From assembly GCA_003601875.1 (NCBI GenBank), contig PIYF01000004.1:1-16551 (forward strand): DNA of 16,551 nucleotides, given 5' to 3'. A model generated the notes under the pieces. That model was not told the origin of the DNA, did no database searches, and worked only from the letters and a program-made list of their open reading frames with translations. Of this stretch, positions 1 through 6,789 are shown in pieces. Every line of letters starts with the position of its first letter. Within the stretch, counting starts at the first letter, position 1. Made by a program: the position numbers and the translations under genes. The DNA is from Candidatus Bathyarchaeota archaeon (lineage in GTDB: Archaea; Thermoproteota; Bathyarchaeia; Bathyarchaeales; Bathycorpusculaceae).

Positions 1-259
1 TTAAAGTTTCGTTATCAGTTAATTTACTTCTTGAAACAAGGATATGTGTGCCGTCATCTGTAACTGCTATGAGCCCAGCACAGTTTTCAATAATTTCTTT
101 TAAATCAATTGTAAGCATTATTTTTTTAGCTGTTTCCAAGAGAGGGATAAATTGGCTGAAGAACCTGTTTAAGGAAGCCCACACTGATTCAAGGTTTCCA
201 GAAAATGTTTCTTCTATACCCTTATATTTAATGTGAACTGTGATTTCAGCTTCTTTCAA
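1..259 (-). CDS. Partial paralog of the two upstream small proteins (third of three tandem copies), 3' end cut by window edge
   Basis: Unrecognised family. An open frame of 86 codons runs off the left edge. I place the start at a TTG at 259 because AGAGG lies 8 bases upstream and the only in-frame ATG is far inside; this overlaps the preceding gene by 14 bases. The N-terminus (MKEAEITVHIKYKGIEETF...) has the same layout as the two upstream genes: a short beta-rich start followed by an amphipathic segment (ASLNRFFSQFIPLLE). Near the cut end, THILVSRSKLTDNETL matches PVLVTREKLTHYEAIGLIL of the neighbour. By analogy the missing C-terminus should be a winged helix. Co-transcription with gatE is likely from the spacing. 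The function is unknown; a DNA-binding or sensor role would be inference. Confidence 0.75.
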   Translation of the reverse strand, partial: MKEAEITVHIKYKGIEETFSGNLESVWASLNRFFSQFIPLLETAKKIMLTIDLKEIIENCAGLIAVTDDGTHILVSRSKLTDNETL

Positions 260-728
260 CCATTTTTCCTCTAAGCCTTGCTAAAACTTCATCTTCAATC
301 CATCTTACACCTTGAACTGTTAGTTTAAACTCTGGCTTTTTAGGATCCGGCTTAAAAACAATGCCTCTTTTTGTCATTTCGTTTAAACGAGCTGGAACCA
401 TAGATTTTATGCCGCTTGATTTGAGAAGATTAGCTATTTGTGCTGCTGTGTTTGTATTATTCTCTGAAGCGTAAAGAATTAAGCCGATTGCTTCGTAATG
501 GGTGAGTTTTTCACGGGTCACTAATACAGGTCCTTCAGTTGTGAATTCAACTACACCTTTTAATTGAACGGCTGCTGAAGGAACAAGTTTTGTTGAAACA
601 ATATTTGTAACGTTTTCAACGAAATTTTCTGGTAGAGATTGTAGAAGGTCTAAAATTTCCTGTGGGTTTTCTCCTTCAACAGTTATTTCTCCAAATGAGG
701 TTTTTATTCTGGTTTGAATTTTCTTCAT
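246..728 (-). CDS. Hypothetical archaeal protein, N-terminal paralogous domain plus C-terminal winged-helix-like region
   Basis: A 160-residue protein of a family I do not recognise by name. Residues 1-45 (GEITVEGENPQEILDLLQSL) share a pattern with both neighbours: an amphipathic beta stretch, then a helix with Leu/Pro. Residues 65-160 look like a winged helix. A helix starts at LTHYEAIGLILYA, a second helix at TAAQIANLLKSSGI, a recognition-like helix at VPARLNEMTKRGIV, and a wing with charged residues (KPDPKKPEFKLT) precedes a last helix. The ATG follows the stop of the upstream gene with no gap (TAAATG), and the stop lies inside the start region of the next paralog, so all three are probably translated from one mRNA. 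No signal peptide or membrane segment is visible. It could be a transcription regulator or a nucleic-acid-binding adaptor. Confidence 0.8.
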   Translation of the reverse strand: MKKIQTRIKTSFGEITVEGENPQEILDLLQSLPENFVENVTNIVSTKLVPSAAVQLKGVVEFTTEGPVLVTREKLTHYEAIGLILYASENNTNTAAQIANLLKSSGIKSMVPARLNEMTKRGIVFKPDPKKPEFKLTVQGVRWIEDEVLARLRGKMVERS

Positions 729-1175
729 TTAAGTTAAGGCCTCCTCTTCTGCAAGTATGTAAACGTATCCGGCGTCTGTTCTCCACCGTCGCACTTTACC
801 CTTCTTAACCATGTTTGTTAAAACTCCAGCTAAAGTTCTTTCAGGATAATTTAAATTGTTAAAGTTTAATGCTTCCCTCAATTCTTTAACGGTTCTTGGA
901 CGCCATTTCCCCCAGTCTGTTTTAAGAATTTTTAAAATAGCTTCACTGCAACTTTTTGTTCGAGAAATTTTAGGGTAATTTAAAATTGAAGCTTCAGGAG
1001 TTGCAGTTTTAACCGTGAGGGTTGCTGTTGTTTTTGACCTATACTTTTCAAATGCTTTATAGATGTTGCCGATTAACTGGGGTAATTCCTTAAGGGTTTC
1101 TAAAACTTCATTTCTAGCCCCGCTGATTTCAATTTCATAATCGCCCATTTTTAGGAAAATGGAGAAAGCTTCCAT
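729..1175 (-). CDS. Hypothetical archaeal protein, first of three tandem paralogs, winged-helix-like C-terminus
   Basis: A protein of 148 residues from the ATG at 1175. I chose this start because MEAFSIFLKMGDYEIEISG then lines up with the first residues of the downstream paralog. A TTG at 1214 would add 13 residues (GRDLSRREARRK) and cannot be excluded; neither start has an ideally spaced Shine-Dalgarno. Residues 1-40 carry the shared N-terminal domain (EVLETLKELPQLIGNIYKAF). Residues 65-148 look like a winged helix, with ILKTDWGKWRPRTVKELREA, a recognition-like helix TLAGVLTNMVKKGKVRRW and a final strand GYVYIL. It lies just downstream of gatE on the same strand and abuts the next paralog without a gap. 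The function is unknown; a nucleic-acid-binding role is only an inference from the fold-like pattern. Confidence 0.78.
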   Translation of the reverse strand: MEAFSIFLKMGDYEIEISGARNEVLETLKELPQLIGNIYKAFEKYRSKTTATLTVKTATPEASILNYPKISRTKSCSEAILKILKTDWGKWRPRTVKELREALNFNNLNYPERTLAGVLTNMVKKGKVRRWRTDAGYVYILAEEEALT

Positions 1176-1260
1176 CTTCCTTCTGGCTTCTCTCCTCGAC
1201 AAATCTCTTCCCAAATATAGAACATGTTTATCCTTTTTAGAATTTACGTATGTCTTCAGT

Positions 1261-3159
1261 TTACGGATGTTCTGAAAGTTTTTGTCTTATAAGTTGGCTC
1301 ACTGTTGAAGCGTCTGCTTTTCCCCTAACTTCCTTCATCACAATTCCCATAATTAAACCAAAAGCCTTAGCTTTATTTTCCTTAACAATTTTTTCGTTAC
1401 TTCTAATAGTATCGTTGATTATTTTTTCAAGTTCTTCCTTTGATAAAGCTTTCAAGTTTAGGGCTTTAATCGCGTTTTGTACGCTTTCCTTTTCGTGTTT
1501 AGAAAGCCAAACAAATATTTCTTGCATTGCTTCCTTAAACAGTTCACCCTTCCCTAAAAGTCTAAACATTTCCATTATTTTATCCTTTGAAACTTTTTCT
1601 ATTTGAACTCCTTCACGTTTCAAGGCTTTCATTGTTTCCGTTAGGAAAACTGCAACCGTCGTTGGTTGAACCTTAGTTTCTTTCACGATTATTTCGAAAA
1701 GTTCTGCATATTCCGAATCCATTATTTGATTCGCTAATTTCATGTTTAATCCATATTTTTCAATTAAACGTTTTAGTTTTTGTTCTGGAAGTTCAGGCAA
1801 TGCTGTCTTGATCTTTTCCAAGAGTTCTTTAGTTATTTTAATTGGTGGAATATCTGTTTCAGGATACATGCGGGCTGCTCCAGGTCTAGGTCTCATGTAA
1901 CGTGTTGTTCCATCAGGGTTTGCAGCTCTTGTTTCTTCAGGAACCCCCCTTATGGCTTGGCGTGCTCTTTCTGCAACTGCTTTTAAGGCGTCTTTAGCGT
2001 TTTCAGGACTGTCTGCAACCAGAACTATCGCATCTTGATTTTCAGTTTTAACCTTTCTCCTTAAAGCTTCAACTTCTTCCTTTGTTATTCCATAGGCTGG
2101 AAGTTCATCTGTGTGGAATATTCCTCCAACTTTTCCCCAGAAACGTGCATAATCAGCCATTTCCGTTCCTAAACGAAAGTTTGGGACAAGTTCACGTTTA
2201 AGGAAACCCTTAAATTTCGGAAGCTTTAAGGCTAAAACAATTTTATTTTGACTCAAAGCTTTGCGGATGACTTTACAGTTTGTGTTTCTGAATACTTCTG
2301 TAACGTCAAAAAATTCTTCCTTTACATCTTCTTCTTTCACTCCAATTTTTTTTAATTCTTCACTTATTTTTATGAGGTTTAATTGTCGTTGAACCTCGTA
2401 TTTTACAACAAGTGGAAGCAGTTCAAGTTCTTGAACTCCCTTTATTTCTATTAAGGCACCATTTTCGATTGATATGTTTAAATCTTGACGTATTGTTCCC
2501 AGTCCGCGTTTAACTTTCCCTGTGGCTCTTAAAATTTTTCCGATGGTTAAGGCTGTTTCCTCAGCTTCTTTTGGTGAATGTATAACAGGGGCTGTTGTAA
2601 CTTCAATTAAGGGTATGCCTAAACGGTCTATTCTATAACGTATCAAATTGCCTTCTCTTCCCGTTTTTCTCGCTGCGTCTTCTTCCAAACATATTGTCTG
2701 TATAGGAACGGTTTTTTCTCCAACCTTTATTTCTCCATTCATTGCAATTATGCATGTTCTCTGAAAACCAGTTGTGTTTGAACCATCTATGACTGTTTTT
2801 CTCATCACGTGAATTTCATCAACCAGTTCTGCATTCATCATTAAAGCGACTGTTAAAACTGTTTCAACAGCTTCCATATTTAATGGGTGAGGGGGTTCTT
2901 CATCCATTTCAACCAAACATGAGGTTTCGCTGTTTGCTTCGTAAAGAATTTTTAAGCCTTTTTGAAATTCAAAGTAGGCTGCGGGGTCTACCTGCCCAAG
3001 TTCACTTTGAGTTGGTCTTAACCTTCTTAGAAATGTGATTTCTGGTTCTCCTTTGAAAAGTTGAGGTTTGCAATTGCAAAAAAGTTTTGTTGAAGTGTCT
3101 AACTGCTGATGAATTTCTAATCCAACCTTCAATCCTAACTTTTCATAGTTTACTTCCAA
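1261..3159 (-). CDS. gatE: Glutamyl-tRNA(Gln) amidotransferase subunit E
   Basis: GatE is the tRNA-binding kinase/transamidase subunit of the archaeal GatDE enzyme. It phosphorylates Glu on Glu-tRNA(Gln) and uses ammonia delivered by GatD to make Gln-tRNA(Gln). The 632-residue length is typical of the family. The N-terminus shows the GatB/GatE signature (LKVGLEIHQQLDTSTKLFCN), followed by the cradle domain with SNTTGFQRT and GLGTIRQDLNISI. An AspRS-like GAD insertion occupies the middle (roughly residues 280-400). The C-terminus (about 440-632) is the helical and YqeY-like tail, ending TVSQLIRQKLSEHP. The start is a TTG. It is supported by GGTGGAG about 10 bases upstream, which overlaps the gatD stop, and by the position of the conserved N-terminus. 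The gap to gatD is 16 bases, so the two subunits are co-expressed. Confidence 0.97.
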   Translation of the reverse strand: MEVNYEKLGLKVGLEIHQQLDTSTKLFCNCKPQLFKGEPEITFLRRLRPTQSELGQVDPAAYFEFQKGLKILYEANSETSCLVEMDEEPPHPLNMEAVETVLTVALMMNAELVDEIHVMRKTVIDGSNTTGFQRTCIIAMNGEIKVGEKTVPIQTICLEEDAARKTGREGNLIRYRIDRLGIPLIEVTTAPVIHSPKEAEETALTIGKILRATGKVKRGLGTIRQDLNISIENGALIEIKGVQELELLPLVVKYEVQRQLNLIKISEELKKIGVKEEDVKEEFFDVTEVFRNTNCKVIRKALSQNKIVLALKLPKFKGFLKRELVPNFRLGTEMADYARFWGKVGGIFHTDELPAYGITKEEVEALRRKVKTENQDAIVLVADSPENAKDALKAVAERARQAIRGVPEETRAANPDGTTRYMRPRPGAARMYPETDIPPIKITKELLEKIKTALPELPEQKLKRLIEKYGLNMKLANQIMDSEYAELFEIIVKETKVQPTTVAVFLTETMKALKREGVQIEKVSKDKIMEMFRLLGKGELFKEAMQEIFVWLSKHEKESVQNAIKALNLKALSKEELEKIINDTIRSNEKIVKENKAKAFGLIMGIVMKEVRGKADASTVSQLIRQKLSEHP

Positions 3160-3175
3160 AACTTTTCATCTCCAC

Positions 3176-4495
3176 CTAGAAAATTGTTCGCGGATTAAAC
3201 TCTCCAGCAATGTTTGTCTTTAAAAGTTTCTTTGCCTCTTCAATGTTTTGTGTTTGTCCTAAAATCCACATAAGTTTAACAGTGGCTGTCTCTGCAAGCA
3301 TGTCTCCTAATGGAATTACACCTAAAGCTTGTAAATCGCGACCTTGATTGTAAACGTTCATGTTTACCCTTCCCCATATGCATTGTGAAGTCATTCCGAC
3401 GATTACGTCATGTTCAACAGCGTTCCTTATAGATTCAAAACAGTATCTTCCAACATGTCCTAATCCCGTTCCTTCAAGAATTATGCCCTTATATCCATTA
3501 TCAACAAACCAGTCGATTATTGATGGGTTTATCCCTGGATAAAATTTTATGAGGGCTACTTTCTCATTGAATTTTGGTTTTAAAACGAGTCTGTTTTTTG
3601 AATTTCTTTTCCTATAATCTTGAGTCAACATTTCAATTTTTCCATCTTTAATTCTTGCGATAGGTGTTGAATTTACAGATTTAAACGTGTCCCTTCTACT
3701 TGTGTGACATTTTCTCACCTTTGTTCCTTTATGTAAAATAATTGTGGTGTCTGATGTTGTTTCATGCATGGCGACAGCTACTTCGGCGAAGGGAGCTTTT
3801 GACGCTGCTGTAACCGCACCTATCAAGTTTGTTGCTGCATCTGAACTTGGACGGTCTGCTGAACGTTGGGAGCCAACAAGTATTACGGGAACTGGAAGGT
3901 TTTGCAAGGCGAAGCTTAATGCTGCAGCGGTATAACCCATAGTGTCCGTTCCATGAGCTATGACTACGCCGTTTACACCCTTACTTATTTCTTCAGCTAC
4001 GGTCTTCGCTATTTCAGTCCAATGTTTAGGTGTTATGTTCTCACTGAAAAGACTGAATAATATTTTAGCTTCTATCCTCGCTATTTCCCCAAGTTCTGGA
4101 ACAACACTGTATAAGTCGCTTGCTGTTAAGGCTGGACGAACAGCTCCAGTTCTATAATCTACACGACTTGCTATGGTTCCACCAGTGCTTATTATTGTAA
4201 CTTTTGGAAGTTCTGGATTTTGTTTCGGCGGTGGAGGAGGCGTAAAAGACGGTTTTACACCCTCCCCGACTTTTTCAATTTTAGTTTTTGAAGTTATTTT
4301 AAATCCCACGTTGTAACCATTTTTGAGTTTAATTACAACGTGTTCTTTATCTCCATATTCTGAACGGGGGATGAGAATACCTTCATAAACCTGTCCGTTT
4401 CGAATTATACGTATTAAGTCCCCTATGTTTGCTCCAGCCTTTCTAATGGCTTTTAACGCTTCTCCCTTATAACCTGAAAACTCATTCTCACTCAT
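3176..4495 (-). CDS. gatD: Glutamyl-tRNA(Gln) amidotransferase subunit D (asparaginase-like)
   Basis: GatD is the glutaminase subunit of archaeal GatDE and supplies ammonia to GatE. The protein has 439 residues from the ATG at 4495. Residues 1-80 form the small GatD-specific N-terminal domain, residues 84-94 are a proline-rich linker (FTPPPPPKQNP), and the rest is an L-asparaginase-like catalytic domain. Asparaginase motifs are intact: ISTGGTIAS with the catalytic Thr107, and AHGTDTMGYTAAALSFAL with Thr183-Asp184. The open frame reaches 26 codons further upstream, but that part lies inside elp3. The ATG at 4495 has GGAG 7 bases upstream and overlaps the elp3 end by 8 bases, pointing to translational coupling. 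gatE follows 16 bases later. Confidence 0.97.
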   Translation of the reverse strand: MSENEFSGYKGEALKAIRKAGANIGDLIRIIRNGQVYEGILIPRSEYGDKEHVVIKLKNGYNVGFKITSKTKIEKVGEGVKPSFTPPPPPKQNPELPKVTIISTGGTIASRVDYRTGAVRPALTASDLYSVVPELGEIARIEAKILFSLFSENITPKHWTEIAKTVAEEISKGVNGVVIAHGTDTMGYTAAALSFALQNLPVPVILVGSQRSADRPSSDAATNLIGAVTAASKAPFAEVAVAMHETTSDTTIILHKGTKVRKCHTSRRDTFKSVNSTPIARIKDGKIEMLTQDYRKRNSKNRLVLKPKFNEKVALIKFYPGINPSIIDWFVDNGYKGIILEGTGLGHVGRYCFESIRNAVEHDVIVGMTSQCIWGRVNMNVYNQGRDLQALGVIPLGDMLAETATVKLMWILGQTQNIEEAKKLLKTNIAGEFNPRTIF

Positions 4496-6086
4496 TTTTA
4501 TTCTCCAACTTTTTAGACATGTATGGTCCATCATAATTGTAGCCGAACTTCCTGTAATAGCGTTTTGTTCCAAGGGCGCTTATAACTAAAATTTTCTTCA
4601 TTTCATAATCCTCCCTTGATATTCTTTCAGCCTCATTTAACAGTATGCTTCCATAACCTTTATGCTGCCATGCTTTTTGCAAATGTTTCCCAACGGGAAC
4701 TAATGGACCGTAAACGTGAAGTTCTCTTATTATTGAACATTTCTTATCTTTTATTTCAGGTCTATGCGCTTTTTCTGATGGAATTCTTAATCTTAAATAT
4801 CCTATTAAAACGTCGTTTTCAACGTCTTCTACGGAAATAAATATTTCTTCACCTTCAGACGCTTTATATTTTCTCGTTAAAATCTGAACTTTTTCCGGGT
4901 TGGGTTTCACTTTATCTATTAACATTCTATGGCCAACTTCTCTGCAACGTATACACTTACATCGCAGTCCTTGCTCTTTCAATTTTTGCTGCACTAACTG
5001 GCGTAAGTTACTTTGTTTTACACCTGCAATTATAAGCGGAGCTGGAATGTCCCTTTGAACGCGCATTATACGCACCCATGGAGGGACAATTTTTTTAACT
5101 TCAACTATTAGGTTTGCTGCCTCCTCATTTGTATATGGTTTGTATAAGCCTTTAAGATACCATTCATAGGCTTTTGTTCCTTTAAGAACTAGGCATGGAT
5201 AAATTTTTATCATATCTGGCTTGAAGGATGGATTTGCAAAAATTTCTTTGAACGCTTCCAAATCTTTTTTGAAATTTGACCCTGGTAATCCAGGCATTAA
5301 ATGGTAAACTATTTTAAGTCCTGAATCTTTCAAAATTCTTGTTGCTTCTATAACATCTTGAACTGTGTGTTGTCTTCCGACAAGTTTGTAAATTTCATCG
5401 TCAGGATTTTGAACTCCGAGTTCAACTCGGGTTACACCCATATTTAACATGTGGTTTACATGGTTTTCTTTAGCCCAGTCCGGTCTTGTCTCAACAGTTA
5501 TTCCCACATTGCGAATTTTGCTTATTTCAGCGTTCTTTTTAGCTTCTTCAAGATTCTTCGATTCTATGTCTGTTATTGCATCTAAACATCCCTTAACAAA
5601 CCATTCTTGATAATCTAAAGGGGTGGCCGGAAATGTTCCACCCATAATTATCAACTCAATTTTATCCACTTCGTGGCCTATAGCTTGTAATTGGCGGATG
5701 CGGGCTTTTACTTGTAGGTATGGATTAAACTCATTTTGAAGACCTCTCATAGCTGCTGGTTCGAAACCGGTGTAGCTTTGGGGAACACCGAATGGTGGTC
5801 CTCCTGGACAATAAGCACATGGCTCCGGCTGTGGACATGGATAAGGTTTAGTCATAGCGGCTATTACTGTAACTCCTGAAATTGTTCTCGTTGTTTTTCT
5901 TCGAAGTAATGGCAGAAGCTTTTGTTTTTCTTCTTCTTTAAGCACCGCTATAAGTTCAGAGTTTGAAGGAACCTTCCCAAGCTTATGTTTCGCAGCAATC
6001 ATCAATTTAACCTTATCAACATCGTTACGGCTAGGTGAAGGAATCTGCATTAAAGTTTCAACAGCTTCCCTTAGAGCTTTTTTCAT
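4488..6086 (-). CDS. elp3: Archaeal Elp3: tRNA U34 carboxymethyltransferase (radical SAM plus GNAT acetyltransferase)
   Basis: Elp3 uses radical SAM chemistry and acetyl-CoA to make the cm5U side chain at wobble uridine 34 of tRNAs. The 532-residue protein has the expected order. A basic N-terminal tRNA-binding part covers residues 1-75. The radical SAM domain carries the cluster motif PCPQPEPCAYCPGG (Cys83, Cys89, Cys92). A zinc-type cluster CKCIRCREVGH lies near residue 380, and the C-terminal GNAT domain has the acetyl-CoA loop QHKGYGSILL and the terminal YYRKFGYNYDGPYMSKKL. All key residues seem present. The ATG start at 6086 has no clear Shine-Dalgarno. gatD begins inside its last codons, linking tRNA modification and tRNA charging in one operon. 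Two TATA-like stretches lie upstream (6099-6107 and 6148-6155); which one is used is unclear. Confidence 0.96.
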   Translation of the reverse strand: MKKALREAVETLMQIPSPSRNDVDKVKLMIAAKHKLGKVPSNSELIAVLKEEEKQKLLPLLRRKTTRTISGVTVIAAMTKPYPCPQPEPCAYCPGGPPFGVPQSYTGFEPAAMRGLQNEFNPYLQVKARIRQLQAIGHEVDKIELIIMGGTFPATPLDYQEWFVKGCLDAITDIESKNLEEAKKNAEISKIRNVGITVETRPDWAKENHVNHMLNMGVTRVELGVQNPDDEIYKLVGRQHTVQDVIEATRILKDSGLKIVYHLMPGLPGSNFKKDLEAFKEIFANPSFKPDMIKIYPCLVLKGTKAYEWYLKGLYKPYTNEEAANLIVEVKKIVPPWVRIMRVQRDIPAPLIIAGVKQSNLRQLVQQKLKEQGLRCKCIRCREVGHRMLIDKVKPNPEKVQILTRKYKASEGEEIFISVEDVENDVLIGYLRLRIPSEKAHRPEIKDKKCSIIRELHVYGPLVPVGKHLQKAWQHKGYGSILLNEAERISREDYEMKKILVISALGTKRYYRKFGYNYDGPYMSKKLENKNE

Positions 6087-6126
6087 TTCATAATTTAATT
6101 TATAAAACAGACAAATAAACTAAACT

Positions 6127-6140
6127 AGATAGAACTATCT
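6127..6140. promoter_or_regulatory. Short inverted repeat upstream of elp3, possible operator
   Basis: AGATAG-AA-CTATCT has two 6-base arms with a 2-base centre, in the 60-base gap between the queT-like gene and elp3. It lies just downstream (on the minus strand) of a TATA-like TTTTATAG at 6148-6155 and near the transcription start this TATA would give. This position suits a repressor site, but there is only one copy and no regulator can be named. Confidence 0.3.
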
Positions 6141-6146
6141 GGAAGA

Positions 6147-6683
6147 CTATAAAACTTTTAATCCACGGGATTTTAAAGGTTCCATGATTTCACGTTTGCT
6201 CAACACTGTTAAAAGGATGTAGCCGAAGCCAGCTATCGCTATTAGACTGCTGATGGTTATACTAACAATCATGGCTGCCCATGCAGGCAGTACGTTAAGG
6301 GCTTCTGGCGGTGGGAAGAAAATCCAGAGGTATCCGCCAACAATAACACCCACTGGTAAGGCTCCGGAAACACATGCTGCAAGACGGTGTTTTCTAAGCA
6401 GAAAGATTATGTATGCTGCGATGAGGTTTGCAATTGGCCCGAATATTACATCTTGAACCCCTATGAAATAGTAAGCGTTTGTTAAGAAACATCCAATTGA
6501 CACGCCCATTATAACTGGCCAGCCTAACAAAGCTGCTAAAGCGATTAAACAATCAGCAACTCGCAGTTGAATAGGACCATAAACTGTTGGGTTACCAACA
6601 GAAATCATCTGAAAAACGTTAATTATTACGTATAAAGCTGAAAAAATTGATGTTAAAGTTAAGTCTCTACTATCAAATTTCAA
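6147..6683 (-). CDS. queT: QueT-family membrane transporter (ECF S-component-like, queuosine-precursor type)
   Basis: An integral membrane protein of 178 residues that matches the QueT family by its conserved stretch VYGPIQLRVADCLIALAALL, followed by SIGCFLTNAYYF and VQDVIFGPIANLIAAYI. QueT proteins are substrate-binding subunits of ECF transporters, linked mainly in bacteria to uptake of 7-deazaguanine precursors. In an archaeon the cargo may be a precursor of archaeosine or queuosine, but that is inference. About five to six hydrophobic segments are visible, with a positively charged tail (SKREIMEPLKSRGLKVL). I place the start at TTG 6683 because a near-perfect Shine-Dalgarno (GGAGGTGA at 6688-6695) precedes it by 4 bases. 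The longer frame to 6734 would run through a GC-rich hairpin and adds an implausible leader. No ECF A or T subunits are nearby. Confidence 0.85.
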   Translation of the reverse strand: MKFDSRDLTLTSIFSALYVIINVFQMISVGNPTVYGPIQLRVADCLIALAALLGWPVIMGVSIGCFLTNAYYFIGVQDVIFGPIANLIAAYIIFLLRKHRLAACVSGALPVGVIVGGYLWIFFPPPEALNVLPAWAAMIVSITISSLIAIAGFGYILLTVLSKREIMEPLKSRGLKVL

Positions 6684-6749
6684 TTTTTCACCTCCTACAC
6701 CGGGGTTTATATGGCGGAACGGGTGGAGGCCCACTCACCCGCCAACGCT
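6684..6749 (-). promoter_or_regulatory. Structured GC-rich 5' leader of the queT-like gene, candidate cis-regulatory RNA
   Basis: The gene has an unusually GC-rich leader in an AT-rich region. On the minus strand, GGCGG (6743-6739) can pair with CCGCC (6717-6713), enclosing GUGG/CCAC. Alternatively GGCGGGUG (6743-6736) can pair with CACCCGUU (6725-6718). The two folds share bases and exclude each other. The segment GCCUCC (6731-6726) is complementary, with one wobble pair, to the Shine-Dalgarno GGAGGU, so ribosome access could be controlled. A run of C at 6705-6702 could pair with loop GGG as a pseudoknot. A TATA box at 6771-6777 predicts a transcript start near 6749. I do not recognise a known riboswitch consensus. 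Confidence 0.45.
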
Positions 6750-6770
6750 ACATTACTTAGTGAAAGAAGT

Positions 6771-6777
6771 TATAAAA
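6771..6777 (-). promoter_or_regulatory. TATA box for the queT-like gene
   Basis: TTTTATA on the minus strand (within AAATTTTATAAC) lies 12 bases from the end of the amidohydrolase gene. It would start transcription about 25 bases downstream, near 6749, giving a leader of roughly 65 bases before the TTG start. Confidence 0.5.
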
Positions 6778-6789
6778 TTTCCTATTTGC

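Noticed and set aside
48..236. Plus-strand open frame of 62 codons at the left edge
   Set aside because: It lies opposite the minus-strand paralog frame, which shows clear similarity to its neighbours; the plus frame has no recognisable motif.
1250..1606. Plus-strand frame rich in Ser/Ile/Phe opposite gatE
   Set aside because: It is antisense to the conserved GatE C-terminus; its hydrophobic composition is what an antisense of Lys/Glu-rich codons gives.
4496..4573. 26-codon upstream extension of gatD
   Set aside because: It is inside the elp3 coding region in another frame, and the ATG at 4495 has a proper Shine-Dalgarno.
6684..6743. Fluoride (crcB) or known preQ1 riboswitch
   Set aside because: GTTCCGCC resembles part of the fluoride motif, but the surrounding conserved bases are missing and the gene is not a fluoride exporter; preQ1 consensus sequences were not seen.
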